From Prevotella sp. CAG:1320 (GTDB lineage Bacteria > Bacteroidota > Bacteroidia > Bacteroidales > Bacteroidaceae), in contig FR882091.1 of assembly GCA_000435635.1 (NCBI GenBank), positions 1 to 21,064 on the forward strand: a stretch of DNA of 21,064 nucleotides. The letters are read 5' to 3'. The notes beneath the pieces were generated by a model. The model was given only the letters and a program-made list of their open reading frames with translations. It was not told the origin of the DNA and did not search any database. Every line of letters starts with the position of its first letter. Position 1 is the first letter of the stretch. The position numbers were made by a program, and so were the translations under genes. Positions 1-7,084 of the stretch are shown here, piece after piece.

Positions 1-1423
1 TTTCTCTAAGTTTTGTTTGGAGTTCTTTTCGATGCGTTTTAGTCCATATGACATGCATGTGGAACGACTTGCCGCTGCCCGAAGGACCCAAACAAAAAAA
101 GTTCGAGTTGTCGGTCAGCTTCTCCTTTCCCTCCTTTCCTGTGATGTCGATGGCTACGGGCACACCTTGGCGGTCGGTATAGTATATCTTCAGCGGGGTG
201 TCCTCATTATGCACGATGCGCTCCTTGTACATCAGACAGGTGGCGGCATCGCCGAGGGTGAGGAATCGGTCGTAGTCGGCATTCATGCCATAGCAGTTGC
301 CGGGGAAAGAGTTGACGAACAGCTCCAACTGGTTGTAGGCCCGCTTGCTGATGTGGATGCCCATGCGCGAGAAGGAGTTTTCGAGATGGTTGGTGCATTT
401 CTGTATGTCGGTGTCGCCGCTCACTGCCACCACGAGGTTGTAGTGGGTATAGACGAGCTGCTTGCTCTCACGGGCTATCACCTCCTGCACACGCTTGATG
501 TCCTCTACAGCCATCAGGTTGCTGGGGTTGGGCATGGAGGCATGGCGGTTTTTCTTCTTGTCGAGTAGGGCAAGCTCACGCTTCTGGTTGGGCACGAACA
601 CCATCTGGTTGAACACCACGCAGTCGGCTCCGGGCACGCTATCGACGATGCTCACGAGATCAACGGGCATACTGGTGTTGTTCACCTCGATATTTGCGTA
701 GGGACGGATGACCGACGGCAAGTTGGCATAATCCACATCCACAAGGCTATACACCTTGCAGCTACGGTCCCCCATGCCGATGGTCTCGTCATCGACCTTG
801 AAGTTGGTCATCGACACCACCTTGTCACGGAAGTTCATGGAGAAGAAACGGTCCACATACTCGCAGGCTTCCGTTTTGCCGAGGAATCGGGACTTCACGC
901 CGGCATCCCTCAGCTGGTCGTGCACCTTGCGTATCTTCACCAAGAAGTCACGCCATTTCTTGTTGTCGAACGACATCAGACGGCTCTTCTTGTTCTCCTG
1001 TGTGATGGTGAGGTAGCAGACGCTGTCGGTAAAGGGTCTGCCGTTGAAATAGCGGAAGTAACTCTCGCTCAGGAACTCATGATTTCCACCGTTCTCTTCC
1101 TTGAATGCCTTCCTCACAAACACGTCCTGCTTGTGCAGCGCATAGCCTTCGCCCAAGGTCTGGGCAAGGGCGGCGAAGAGGTGGGTGAACTCATAGTAGG
1201 CCTCGATGTTGGCGGAATACTTCTGCACAGGGTTCTCCATCTTCAGAACAGCGGAGTATTCGCCCGTCTTGGTATAGAGCACGCCGATGCCATCCACTTC
1301 CTCGATGGAGAAGTAGATGTCCTGGAAGATGCGCTTGCGCTTCCCTCCCGTGCCGAATGCCTTGACACTGATGGCCATGCCCACGCAGATGGCTGAGAAT
1401 ATGAGTATGATGTATAGGGTCAT
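1..1423 (-). CDS. traG: TraG-type conjugation ATPase (VirB4-like), 3' end outside window
   Basis: Energy-supplying ATPase of the conjugative type IV secretion channel at the inner membrane. The frame is open from an ATG at 1421-1423 to the left edge, giving 474 visible residues. A hydrophobic N-terminus (MTLYIILIFSAICVG) is followed by the long N-terminal domain typical of Bacteroidales TraG. A Walker A motif GPSGSGKS is encoded at 65-88 (about residues 446-453). The family is usually more than 800 residues, so a large part of the ATPase domain, including Walker B, is missing here. An in-frame stop at 1439-1441 fixes the start. The gene directly follows the DUF4133 gene, which is the conserved traE-traF-traG order. 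The 122-bp gap to that gene contains a terminator-like hairpin. Confidence 0.9.
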   Translation of the reverse strand, partial: MTLYIILIFSAICVGMAISVKAFGTGGKRKRIFQDIYFSIEEVDGIGVLYTKTGEYSAVLKMENPVQKYSANIEAYYEFTHLFAALAQTLGEGYALHKQDVFVRKAFKEENGGNHEFLSESYFRYFNGRPFTDSVCYLTITQENKKSRLMSFDNKKWRDFLVKIRKVHDQLRDAGVKSRFLGKTEACEYVDRFFSMNFRDKVVSMTNFKVDDETIGMGDRSCKVYSLVDVDYANLPSVIRPYANIEVNNTSMPVDLVSIVDSVPGADCVVFNQMVFVPNQKRELALLDKKKNRHASMPNPSNLMAVEDIKRVQEVIARESKQLVYTHYNLVVAVSGDTDIQKCTNHLENSFSRMGIHISKRAYNQLELFVNSFPGNCYGMNADYDRFLTLGDAATCLMYKERIVHNEDTPLKIYYTDRQGVPVAIDITGKEGKEKLTDNSNFFCLGPSGSGKSFHMHVIWTKTHRKELQTKLRE

Positions 1424-1446
1424 TGTTCTTTTTCTTTTTTAATCGC

Positions 1447-1484
1447 AAAAAGGCGGGCGCACCCTCATGCGTGATGCCCCCACC
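1447..1484 (-). terminator. Terminator- or attenuator-like hairpin between traF and traG
   Basis: On the minus strand the arm GGTGGGGGCA (1475-1484) pairs with TGCGCCCGCC (1452-1461), with one mismatch and one G-U pair, followed by five T residues (1447-1451). A smaller TCA/TGA stem closes the loop. It has the shape of an intrinsic terminator but lies between two genes of one operon, so partial read-through could lower traG expression. Confidence 0.5.
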
Positions 1485-1545
1485 TCCATTCACTTACAAT
1501 CATTGATAGCTTTCCACTTGGACATAATGGATTCTCTTTTTTGTT

Positions 1546-1845
1546 TTACACTTTCTTTGAATAGGCATAGATGAATATGCCGTTGTCACTCTTCTTGCTG
1601 TGCAAGCCCTTGCGCTGCTTCATGACGATGAGAACGCCACCGACAGCTACGGCGAGGACTAGCAGCACGAGTCCTGCCACGAAACCGAAGATGCAGTAGC
1701 CGAGGATGAAACCCGCAACGGCTCCTCCTGCGGTGGCTGCCGCCCAGTAGATGTAGCGTCCCTGCAACCCGAAGAACTCCAATGGACGTTGCAGTCCCTT
1801 GAAAATGGGATAATCCGGAAAACGCTCTTGCTTTGTATCTGCCAT
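1546..1845 (-). CDS. traF: TraF-like DUF4133 conjugation protein
   Basis: Small inner-membrane protein of the conjugative transfer apparatus, in the position of a VirB3-like subunit next to the VirB4-like TraG. It has 99 residues. The motif FKGLQRPLEFFGLQGRYIYW near residues 15-34 is typical of DUF4133. Two hydrophobic helices follow (about residues 34-78), then a basic C-terminal tail (KQRKGLHSKK). It starts 48 bp after the second DUF4134 gene and is followed by traG, the order conserved in CTnDOT-like elements. The exact role of DUF4133 in the channel is inferred from position and size. Confidence 0.88.
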   Translation of the reverse strand: MADTKQERFPDYPIFKGLQRPLEFFGLQGRYIYWAAATAGGAVAGFILGYCIFGFVAGLVLLVLAVAVGGVLIVMKQRKGLHSKKSDNGIFIYAYSKKV

Positions 1846-1893
1846 AACTGTCAGTGTTTTAACGTTCTACATACTCACAATCTCACGCTGCGT

Positions 1894-2259
1894 TTAACCT
1901 CCAATGCCGAAGAACAGAGGCAGTGCCTGGGCTGCTGCAATGAGGAAAATACATGCGCCGACGACCATCATGATCTTCTTTTTCACGTCCTGTTCCTCGT
2001 TGTTCATGGCGATGTAAACGCTTATGGCTCCGACAATTGCAACGACACCTGCAATGGCATAGCAGAGCTTCACCACGATAGGTACATACTTGGCAATCTC
2101 CTCCGTCACTGTGGTAAGCGCGGTCGTTCCTGCCGAGTAGTCGCCGGCTGCGTTCTGTGCCATTGCTGCGGTGGTGCCGACAAGCAACATCAGGGCGAGC
2201 GTTTTCATGCGCTGTGAAGAGAAGAATCCCTTCACCTTCTTGTTAATCCTTTCAAACAT
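1894..2259 (-). CDS. traE: TraE-like DUF4134 conjugation protein, copy 2
   Basis: Small membrane protein of the transfer channel with the layout of VirB2-like subunits. It has 121 residues. A hydrophobic segment at about 19-34 ends in AMA-Q and looks like a signal sequence. A second helix lies at about 60-84 (YVPIVVKLCYAIAGVVAIVG), then the conserved stretch MNNEEQDVKKKIMMVVGACI, and a third helix. It is the second of two tandem DUF4134 genes (gap 58 bp) and is clearly paralogous to the first: both share the pattern CYAVAG/CYAIAG, YI-MN, VKK-IMM-VGAC-FLI. A role as a pilin-like subunit is inference. Confidence 0.87.
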   Translation of the reverse strand: MFERINKKVKGFFSSQRMKTLALMLLVGTTAAMAQNAAGDYSAGTTALTTVTEEIAKYVPIVVKLCYAIAGVVAIVGAISVYIAMNNEEQDVKKKIMMVVGACIFLIAAAQALPLFFGIGG

Positions 2260-2317
2260 TCTTTTTACCTTTTAATTTGTTACACTTTGAGTTATCTTAT
2301 CTCGTATCACCTGTATC

Positions 2318-2650
2318 TCAAATCTGATAACCGAAGAAAGCGGGGAAGACGATGGTCGCTCCTATGAGGAACAGGCAGGCTCCCACCAGCATCATGATGT
2401 TCTTCTTCACTCCTTCTTCGCCCGTATTCATCTTTATATATATCTGCAAGGCGCTGACTATGACCACGATGCCCGCCACTGCATAGCACAGATAAACGAT
2501 ATAGAGCATCATCGTCACGGCATAGTCATGGGCACTCGCAAGTGCGTCCGCTCCCCAGCTGTAGTCCACGTTGCCACACTTAGCACTGGCCAGAGCTGGG
2601 GTTAAAGCGGCATATAATGATAGAAATGCACTTCTTGTTTTTGACATCAT
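2318..2650 (-). CDS. TraE-like DUF4134 conjugation protein, copy 1
   Basis: First of two tandem DUF4134 proteins, 110 residues, inner membrane. An N-terminal signal-like segment ends near ALASAKC. A helix follows at about residues 46-68 (MMLYIVYLCYAVAGIVVIVS), then IYIKMNTGEEGVKKNIMMLV and a final helix ending PAFFGYQI. Its start codon lies within the end of the upstream 150-residue gene (2647-2650, ATGA overlap), so the two are translationally coupled. Many related elements have one traE. A tandem pair suggests two channel subunits with different roles, but that cannot be tested from sequence alone. Confidence 0.86.
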   Translation of the reverse strand: MMSKTRSAFLSLYAALTPALASAKCGNVDYSWGADALASAHDYAVTMMLYIVYLCYAVAGIVVIVSALQIYIKMNTGEEGVKKNIMMLVGACLFLIGATIVFPAFFGYQI

Positions 2651-3099
2651 ATCTCATTATTGAGTGATTCCACCTTGACCATGTCACGTCCATTGTGACG
2701 AAGACCGCGGGCGATGATGGTGTTGTTCAATTCTTCCGAATACATGGGGTCGGAATAGGTGGTATTCACTTCCTCCATCTTCTTCTCGATTGCGCTTTGT
2801 ATCTTTTCAAGCACATGAGGCTTGCTCTCTTCCGCAGTGGCGGCTGCCTCCTCTGTAGGCTCTGCAAGCTGCTTCTCCTCGTAGGCTGTCTCATATTGGT
2901 TGTCGCCTACGCTGAAACCACCGTCGCTCTCGCTGACCGCTATCGACTCTTCCTCGTCGGTCATGTCACTGACATCAAACGACTCGCCCTGTGACTTCTC
3001 GTCCTTGGGCTTTCCGTACAGATCCTGCACGATGATGACCGTATAGTAGATGACATAGATTATGGTCACGACAATGGCGAATATTACAAATGACTTCAT
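2647..3099 (-). CDS. Membrane-anchored acidic protein at the head of the tra cluster
   Basis: 150 residues. One N-terminal transmembrane helix (about 3-26, FVIFAIVVTIIYVIYYTVII) is followed by a short basic linker, a long acidic low-complexity stretch (about 36-95, rich in E, D, S and A), and a more ordered C-terminal part with a basic segment. It sits directly upstream of the DUF4134 genes, where traD-type genes lie in Bacteroidales elements, but I do not recognise a named domain. It overlaps the next gene by 4 bp (ATGA), so it belongs to the transfer operon. A role as a bitopic accessory protein of the transfer channel is inferred only from position and topology. Confidence 0.75.
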   Translation of the reverse strand: MKSFVIFAIVVTIIYVIYYTVIIVQDLYGKPKDEKSQGESFDVSDMTDEEESIAVSESDGGFSVGDNQYETAYEEKQLAEPTEEAAATAEESKPHVLEKIQSAIEKKMEEVNTTYSDPMYSEELNNTIIARGLRHNGRDMVKVESLNNEI

Positions 3100-3142
3100 A
3101 TTTTCAAGTTTGATTTTACTATGGTTTGGCTTATTGCCGATG

Positions 3143-3150
3143 CAAAGGAA
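3143..3150 (-). promoter_or_regulatory. Candidate tra operon -7 box
   Basis: The minus strand reads TTCCTTTG, one base away from the Bacteroidetes TAnnTTTG box, with TTTA 19 bp upstream in place of TTTG. It lies about 45 bp before the first tra gene and after the upstream terminator. The match is modest. Confidence 0.35.
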
Positions 3151-3257
3151 CTACCTTTTCTTCAATCTTAAACCGAAATGACTTTCCGCGGAGCCAAATC
3201 TTAACTCTAATTTTGATTACACTCGCAATCATACTCAAAAATCAAACTCGAAAGGCA

Positions 3258-3287
3258 CAAAAAAAGCCCTTCCGATAGGGAAGAGCT
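3258..3287 (-). terminator. Terminator of the AbiE-like three-gene operon
   Basis: On the minus strand AGC-t-CTTCC (3279-3287) pairs with GGAAG-g-GCT (3265-3273) around a 5-nt loop with one mismatch, followed by seven T residues. It lies 34 bp beyond the phosphoesterase stop codon and separates that operon from the tra genes. Confidence 0.8.
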
Positions 3288-3320
3288 TGTAAAGAGGGTG
3301 GATGAAAAAAATGTGGATGG

Positions 3321-4091
3321 CTATATGGTCAGGTACTTGCCATGGGAGAAGTCCTGATGTTCGTTAGAGAAAACATAGCCCAACTGGTTGGACAAGCATT
3401 GGGTGTTGCCTATCCTGGCATCGATGTTGGTGTGCGAATGTCCGTATATCCAATAGTCTATGCCGCTATCGGTGATATAGTCCTCCAACTCTACGGTGAA
3501 CGCCACGTTTGCCTTGCTGCCTTGAAACTTTGGGTGGAGCATACGGAACGATGGTACATGATGGGTGACAACAATCTTATGGGCTGCTTGCGAATATGCC
3601 ACTGCATCCTTGATAAAGGTGAGGCAACGTTCATGCTCAGCATTGAATTGGGCATGGGTCATCAGCTCACCTTTATATAATATACGGCGGAAGTCGCTTA
3701 TCACTTGCTCGGTGAAGTAAGCGTCCTCCAAAGGAATCCTCGACCAAAGGGTGGAGAGGATGATGTCGGTGTCGCCAATCCTCGCAATACCGTTGTAGTG
3801 GCTGAATACATTGGGACGTACCTCCAAGAGATAGCCGTCGGGCAGTGTCGCCACATCATAATATTTGTAGAACTCATGGTTGCCCATGCAGCAATGCACC
3901 TCCTTGTAGTTCTCCGATGCCCAGTCCCAAAAGGGATGCTTGGAGTAGTTGTCATCGCCGAGATAGCCGATGTCGCCGGCAAGCAGCAGTATGTCGCCCG
4001 TCACCTCCAAGGGGTGGGCTTTCAGATACCGCCAATTGTCGGCAAACTCCAGATGCAGGTCGGATGCGTATTGTATCTTCATATTGGTCAT
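3321..4091 (-). CDS. Calcineurin-like metallophosphoesterase, third gene of the AbiE-like module
   Basis: Predicted cytosolic two-metal phosphoesterase of 256 residues. All core motifs are present: D11-x-H13 (SDLHLE), GD40 (LLLAGDIG), GNHE (70-73), H177-H178 (VVTHHVP) and GHSH (217-220). There is no signal peptide. The ATG at 4089-4091 overlaps the stop codon of the nucleotidyltransferase gene (ATGA), which selects this start over the internal ATG at codon 4 and implies translational coupling. A terminator follows. The family cleaves many phosphomonoesters and diesters, so the substrate cannot be read from the motifs. Its place as last gene of a toxin-antitoxin-like operon suggests that it acts on the product or target of the nucleotidyltransferase. 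That is inference. Confidence 0.9.
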   Translation of the reverse strand: MTNMKIQYASDLHLEFADNWRYLKAHPLEVTGDILLLAGDIGYLGDDNYSKHPFWDWASENYKEVHCCMGNHEFYKYYDVATLPDGYLLEVRPNVFSHYNGIARIGDTDIILSTLWSRIPLEDAYFTEQVISDFRRILYKGELMTHAQFNAEHERCLTFIKDAVAYSQAAHKIVVTHHVPSFRMLHPKFQGSKANVAFTVELEDYITDSGIDYWIYGHSHTNIDARIGNTQCLSNQLGYVFSNEHQDFSHGKYLTI

Positions 4092-4867
4092 GCTTCTATA
4101 AACAATTCATCCAGTTGATCTAACAGTCCGGTCACAAATGCCTCGTCTTGACCGAGTGACTTTGACAATGGTTCTGCGAGAGTTGACCAGTCGGCTCTGA
4201 TGGAGGCGACAAACTCCCTTATACATGCCACTATTGAAGCAGGAGCCTCAATGTTGTCCTCAGTCATTATGACCACATTTTTCAGGATGTCCGAACGGTG
4301 CTTCTTGATGTCTTTGGTGTTCACATGCTTGCCGTCCCGCTTGTCTGCCATGAGATTTAGGTAGGCTCTTGCCTTCAGTGCTATCAAGGCAGCGGAATTG
4401 GCATGGCGTATGCCATCAGTCAGTTGGCTGTGTGCGATAGTAAAGTGATAGTAATCATCGTCCATGATGATGGCACTAAGACTCGACACATCTTCATCGG
4501 TCGGGATAGGTTCTATGACAAATCCCTTTGGCTCTCCAAGCACGTCGGGGTGGCGTGACAGCAGTTCTATCATCTCGGGATAGCCGTCTTTACCATCAAG
4601 GAAACGATACATTTCATACCTTGGTGGCTCACCAGCCTCCTGTTTCCTCTTTTCAGGTCGATAGCCAGCCTCCCGCACAAACTGCCAGAAGCGATTGGCG
4701 AAAGCCTCGGTCATGTTCTCTACGATGACTATCATGTCGATGTCGTGTGTGGCGCGTGGACGCACCACGGTATTGGTCATGGTGATGTCACAGGCTGCTC
4801 CGCCTATCACCACATAGTTTTCTGAGTATTCCGCAAATGCTTCACGGAACTTGACTAATCCTTCCAT
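4088..4867 (-). CDS. AbiEii-like nucleotidyltransferase (putative toxin)
   Basis: Protein of 259 residues with a minimal nucleotidyltransferase fold signature near its N-terminus: VVIGGAACDI (G22-G23) followed by THDIDMIVIVE, where D42 and D44 would bind the catalytic metal. This is the pattern of the AbiEii/MenT group, toxins that add nucleotides to RNA (tRNA for MenT) in type IV toxin-antitoxin systems. The rest is alpha-helical with a lysine-rich stretch around residues 178-195. The start codon lies 13 bp inside the upstream regulator gene and its stop overlaps the phosphoesterase start, so all three are one operon. The toxin role is inferred from the family and from the winged-helix partner. 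A housekeeping nucleotidyltransferase cannot be excluded. Confidence 0.82.
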   Translation of the reverse strand: MEGLVKFREAFAEYSENYVVIGGAACDITMTNTVVRPRATHDIDMIVIVENMTEAFANRFWQFVREAGYRPEKRKQEAGEPPRYEMYRFLDGKDGYPEMIELLSRHPDVLGEPKGFVIEPIPTDEDVSSLSAIIMDDDYYHFTIAHSQLTDGIRHANSAALIALKARAYLNLMADKRDGKHVNTKDIKKHRSDILKNVVIMTEDNIEAPASIVACIREFVASIRADWSTLAEPLSKSLGQDEAFVTGLLDQLDELFIEA

Positions 4868-5826
4868 TTCTGTTCACTGATTATTCGTTCTACTTCTTTT
4901 TCTACTCTCGGATCATCATCATCTCTCAACGAAAGGACAAGGGAAAGGCGATCAACCCACTGGCTTTTGTCGCCCATTTTGCTGACAACAGGGTATTTCC
5001 ATACCTCTATGATATAGTTGCCGTCATAGATGTTGGGATTCTCCATGACATCAGCCGACTTGACGGCACGATATTCCTTGCTTGTCATCATTATCATCTC
5101 TTCCCGGTCACGATTAAGCATGGAATAATGTGCCAGGGCATTGATGCCGCATACGGGGTATTCCGCATCCAAGCGTATGTCATCGCAAAAGATGCGGTTC
5201 TCCACAGGTGACAGCAAGACGTTCTGAGCCTTGTCCCACAGTTCCTTGCCCTTCAACTCGAAGTGTACCACCTTGCTGCGCTGTCCGTTCTGAATCTTTT
5301 GACACAGTCCTACATCTTCAAGACAGGTGACACCCAACGTGACGCTTTCGTAAGAATATGGAAGCAACGGTGCAATATCCCTTGGCGACATTCCTTCAAT
5401 ACTGCCCACCTGTAGGTGATAGAGTAGTATGTATTGCGCCACAGGGGTCAATACTTCGGCAATCTTCCTGTTGCTTGTCTTCTCCAATGCTATGATGCCT
5501 GGCAGATGGGCATATTCCTCGGACATGACAAAGAAGACTCCTTTGTCTGCCAGTCTGTGTCGCTCGTAGGTGGGTCCGGGCGCAAGGATAAACACCGCAG
5601 GCAGTCCCAGGGCTTCGGTCAACCGCTTGCCCGTGATGGCGCAAGTCCGTGGAGAGGGATTGCCCTTCTTGGGCTCAACGAACAGCAGGGGCGTGCCTTG
5701 GTATGTGCCATCATAGAAACGGTATGAGAGTTTCTCGCCAACCGTGATGCCTTTCAGGCTTTCCTTGGCACGAGGTTCCACCTCAAAGCGTCTGCCCAAT
5801 ATCCTTATTTCTTTTTTCAATTCCAT
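4855..5826 (-). CDS. AbiEi-like winged-helix regulator (putative antitoxin)
   Basis: 323 residues from the ATG at 5824-5826. The frame stays open 35 codons further upstream, but that stretch contains the promoter and operator, so the shorter start is preferred. A winged-helix domain lies at about residues 128-192 (MSPRDIAPLLPYSYESVT followed by CLEDVGL and a basic wing, NGQRSKVVHFE). The N-terminal third is mixed alpha/beta. The C-terminal third (YPVCGINALAHYSML, IIEVWKYP, DRLSLVLSL) resembles regulators found beside AbiEii-type genes. It would act as DNA-binding autorepressor and antitoxin. It overlaps the nucleotidyltransferase gene by 13 bp. It is longer than classic AbiEi proteins, so the homology needs a profile search. 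Confidence 0.75.
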   Translation of the reverse strand: MELKKEIRILGRRFEVEPRAKESLKGITVGEKLSYRFYDGTYQGTPLLFVEPKKGNPSPRTCAITGKRLTEALGLPAVFILAPGPTYERHRLADKGVFFVMSEEYAHLPGIIALEKTSNRKIAEVLTPVAQYILLYHLQVGSIEGMSPRDIAPLLPYSYESVTLGVTCLEDVGLCQKIQNGQRSKVVHFELKGKELWDKAQNVLLSPVENRIFCDDIRLDAEYPVCGINALAHYSMLNRDREEMIMMTSKEYRAVKSADVMENPNIYDGNYIIEVWKYPVVSKMGDKSQWVDRLSLVLSLRDDDDPRVEKEVERIISEQKWKD

Positions 5827-5835
5827 TCTGCTACA

Positions 5836-5854
5836 TTTTAATAATGTATTAAAA
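5836..5854. promoter_or_regulatory. Palindromic operator of the AbiE-like operon
   Basis: Perfect inverted repeat TTTTAATAATGTATTAAAA (8-bp arms, 3-bp centre) between the -7 box and the start codon, 10 bp upstream of the start codon and overlapping the expected transcription start. This is a fitting place for autorepression by the winged-helix protein encoded next. Confidence 0.6.
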
Positions 5855-5859
5855 CGATG

Positions 5860-5889
5860 CAAAAATAAGGATAATAATTGAGAATCAAG
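5860..5889 (-). promoter_or_regulatory. Promoter of the AbiE-like operon
   Basis: The minus strand carries TATTTTTG (5860-5867), an exact TAnnTTTG box, with CTTG at 5886-5889, 18 bp upstream. Expected transcription start is near 5853, giving a leader of about 25 nt. It lies in the gap after the primase gene, so the module is expressed on its own. Confidence 0.65.
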
Positions 5890-5982
5890 CATGTTTGGGC
5901 GAAAAAGTGCAGATTTGATATGTAATTTCAATGCATTTGAGCCATTTTTGCATCAAATGATGGTGTTTTCGTCTTTATAATG

Positions 5983-6882
5983 TCATTCAGATGCCGTTCG
6001 TTTCTTCCTCATCAGATAGTCGTTGACATCCTTGTAGTCGGCATATCTGAAGGACTCGTCCGTCACCCTGTACTCGAATACATTGCTGATGCTCTCAACC
6101 GTCTTGCGTCCTGCCTGGTCGTTGTCGAGGAAGCAATGGATGTGGGTGTAACGGTCAAGGTAATGCAATGCCTGTTTGAGGTTGGCGACTGAGTTCAGTA
6201 TCATATAGTCGCAAGGGCTTTCAACGACAAACCATCGGTCTTGCTGTTTAACGAGGGTCATATAAGCAAGGAAGTCCATGAAGCCCTCAAAGACCAGACA
6301 ACCGTTTTGCCACTCGTTGAACGTATGGGCAAGCAGGGTGATGTCCTTATGCCCGATGCAGCCCTTGAAATAGGGATTGCGCACCTCATGTCCTTCACTC
6401 AGATTGCCAAAGGCAATGCCATAGTAATGTTTTTGCTCAACCTTGTAGTGTATCTCCCTGCAATACATCCTGCCAATGGTGATGTCTATCCGTCGGCTAC
6501 TGAAATAGGACAGCAGAGAATGGTTGCTCAGTGGGAGCAGCTTCACATCGTTCATCTTGGTTGTCGTGTATTCCTTGGCTGCGATAGCGGTCTCGATTGC
6601 CTTATCCACAGTGGCAATACTCTTGGACGCAAGGTAGGCAAGGGCATCGGAAACGGATTGTTTGTTATACATACGCTTTACCAGCTCCACAAGGTCACCG
6701 CCCTCCTTAATGGCGTAGTCGTACCACAGGTTCTCCTTCTTGCTGACCTTGAACGATGCGGTCTTCTCGTCCCTGAAGGGTGACAGATACCAGTAGGCAT
6801 TGCCCTTCTTCTTTTTCAGCGTTACATTCTCCTTGTCTAAGAAGTCTATAATGCTCAGTTTCTTCGATTGTTCAATATTCAT
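5983..6882 (-). CDS. TOPRIM DNA primase of the element
   Basis: Primase-like protein of 299 residues that would make primers for replication of the excised or transferred element. The N-terminal part (residues 1-70) follows the DnaG/CHC2 layout (SPFRDEKTASFKVSKKENLWYDY then GGDLVELV) but lacks the zinc-binding cysteines and histidine. The TOPRIM signature follows: E199-G200 in CLVFEGFMDFLAY and D253-x-D255 in FLDNDQAGRK. It lies downstream of the RepA-like ATPase gene in the same direction, separated by about 200 bp of repeats. This pairing of helicase-like ATPase and primase is common in Bacteroidales mobile elements. Confidence 0.87.
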   Translation of the reverse strand: MNIEQSKKLSIIDFLDKENVTLKKKKGNAYWYLSPFRDEKTASFKVSKKENLWYDYAIKEGGDLVELVKRMYNKQSVSDALAYLASKSIATVDKAIETAIAAKEYTTTKMNDVKLLPLSNHSLLSYFSSRRIDITIGRMYCREIHYKVEQKHYYGIAFGNLSEGHEVRNPYFKGCIGHKDITLLAHTFNEWQNGCLVFEGFMDFLAYMTLVKQQDRWFVVESPCDYMILNSVANLKQALHYLDRYTHIHCFLDNDQAGRKTVESISNVFEYRVTDESFRYADYKDVNDYLMRKKRTASE

Positions 6883-6897
6883 TGTACTTTCATTTGT

Positions 6898-7084
6898 TCG
6901 GTTTTACTTTGTCCATGGAAACAGTTTACTTTACCCTTTCTCCTATATAGGCACACCCGTAAACTAAACCATTTGCTAAACTACTTTTCCGCTTCCCAAT
7001 TCAGCCTCCGATTTCGGTTTACTTTGGCCTTATTTCTTATATATAGGTACGGACGTAAACTAAACTGGTTTCTGAACTGTTTTT
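6898..7084. repeat. Long imperfect direct repeats between ATPase and primase genes (possible origin or regulatory iterons)
   Basis: Two related units of about 65 bp lie at 6924-6988 and 7017-7084. Each has the order GTTTACTTT, a spacer, TATATAGG, a short spacer, then GTAAACTAAAC, followed by a weaker CTAAACT/CTGAACT and T-rich end. Within each unit GTTTAC and GTAAAC are inverted to one another. A partial third copy (GGTTTTACTTTG) starts near 6900. The position between a RepA-like ATPase and a primase fits replication iterons or an origin; a regulatory region for the primase gene is the alternative. Confidence 0.6.

Noticed and set aside
1191..1493. 100-codon minus-strand frame over the start of traG
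   Set aside because: Low-complexity, crosses the terminator-like hairpin, and is out of frame with the well-supported traG.
5827..5931. Longer N-terminus for the winged-helix regulator
   Set aside because: It would translate through the operator palindrome and the -7 box, and its residues look unlike the rest of the protein.
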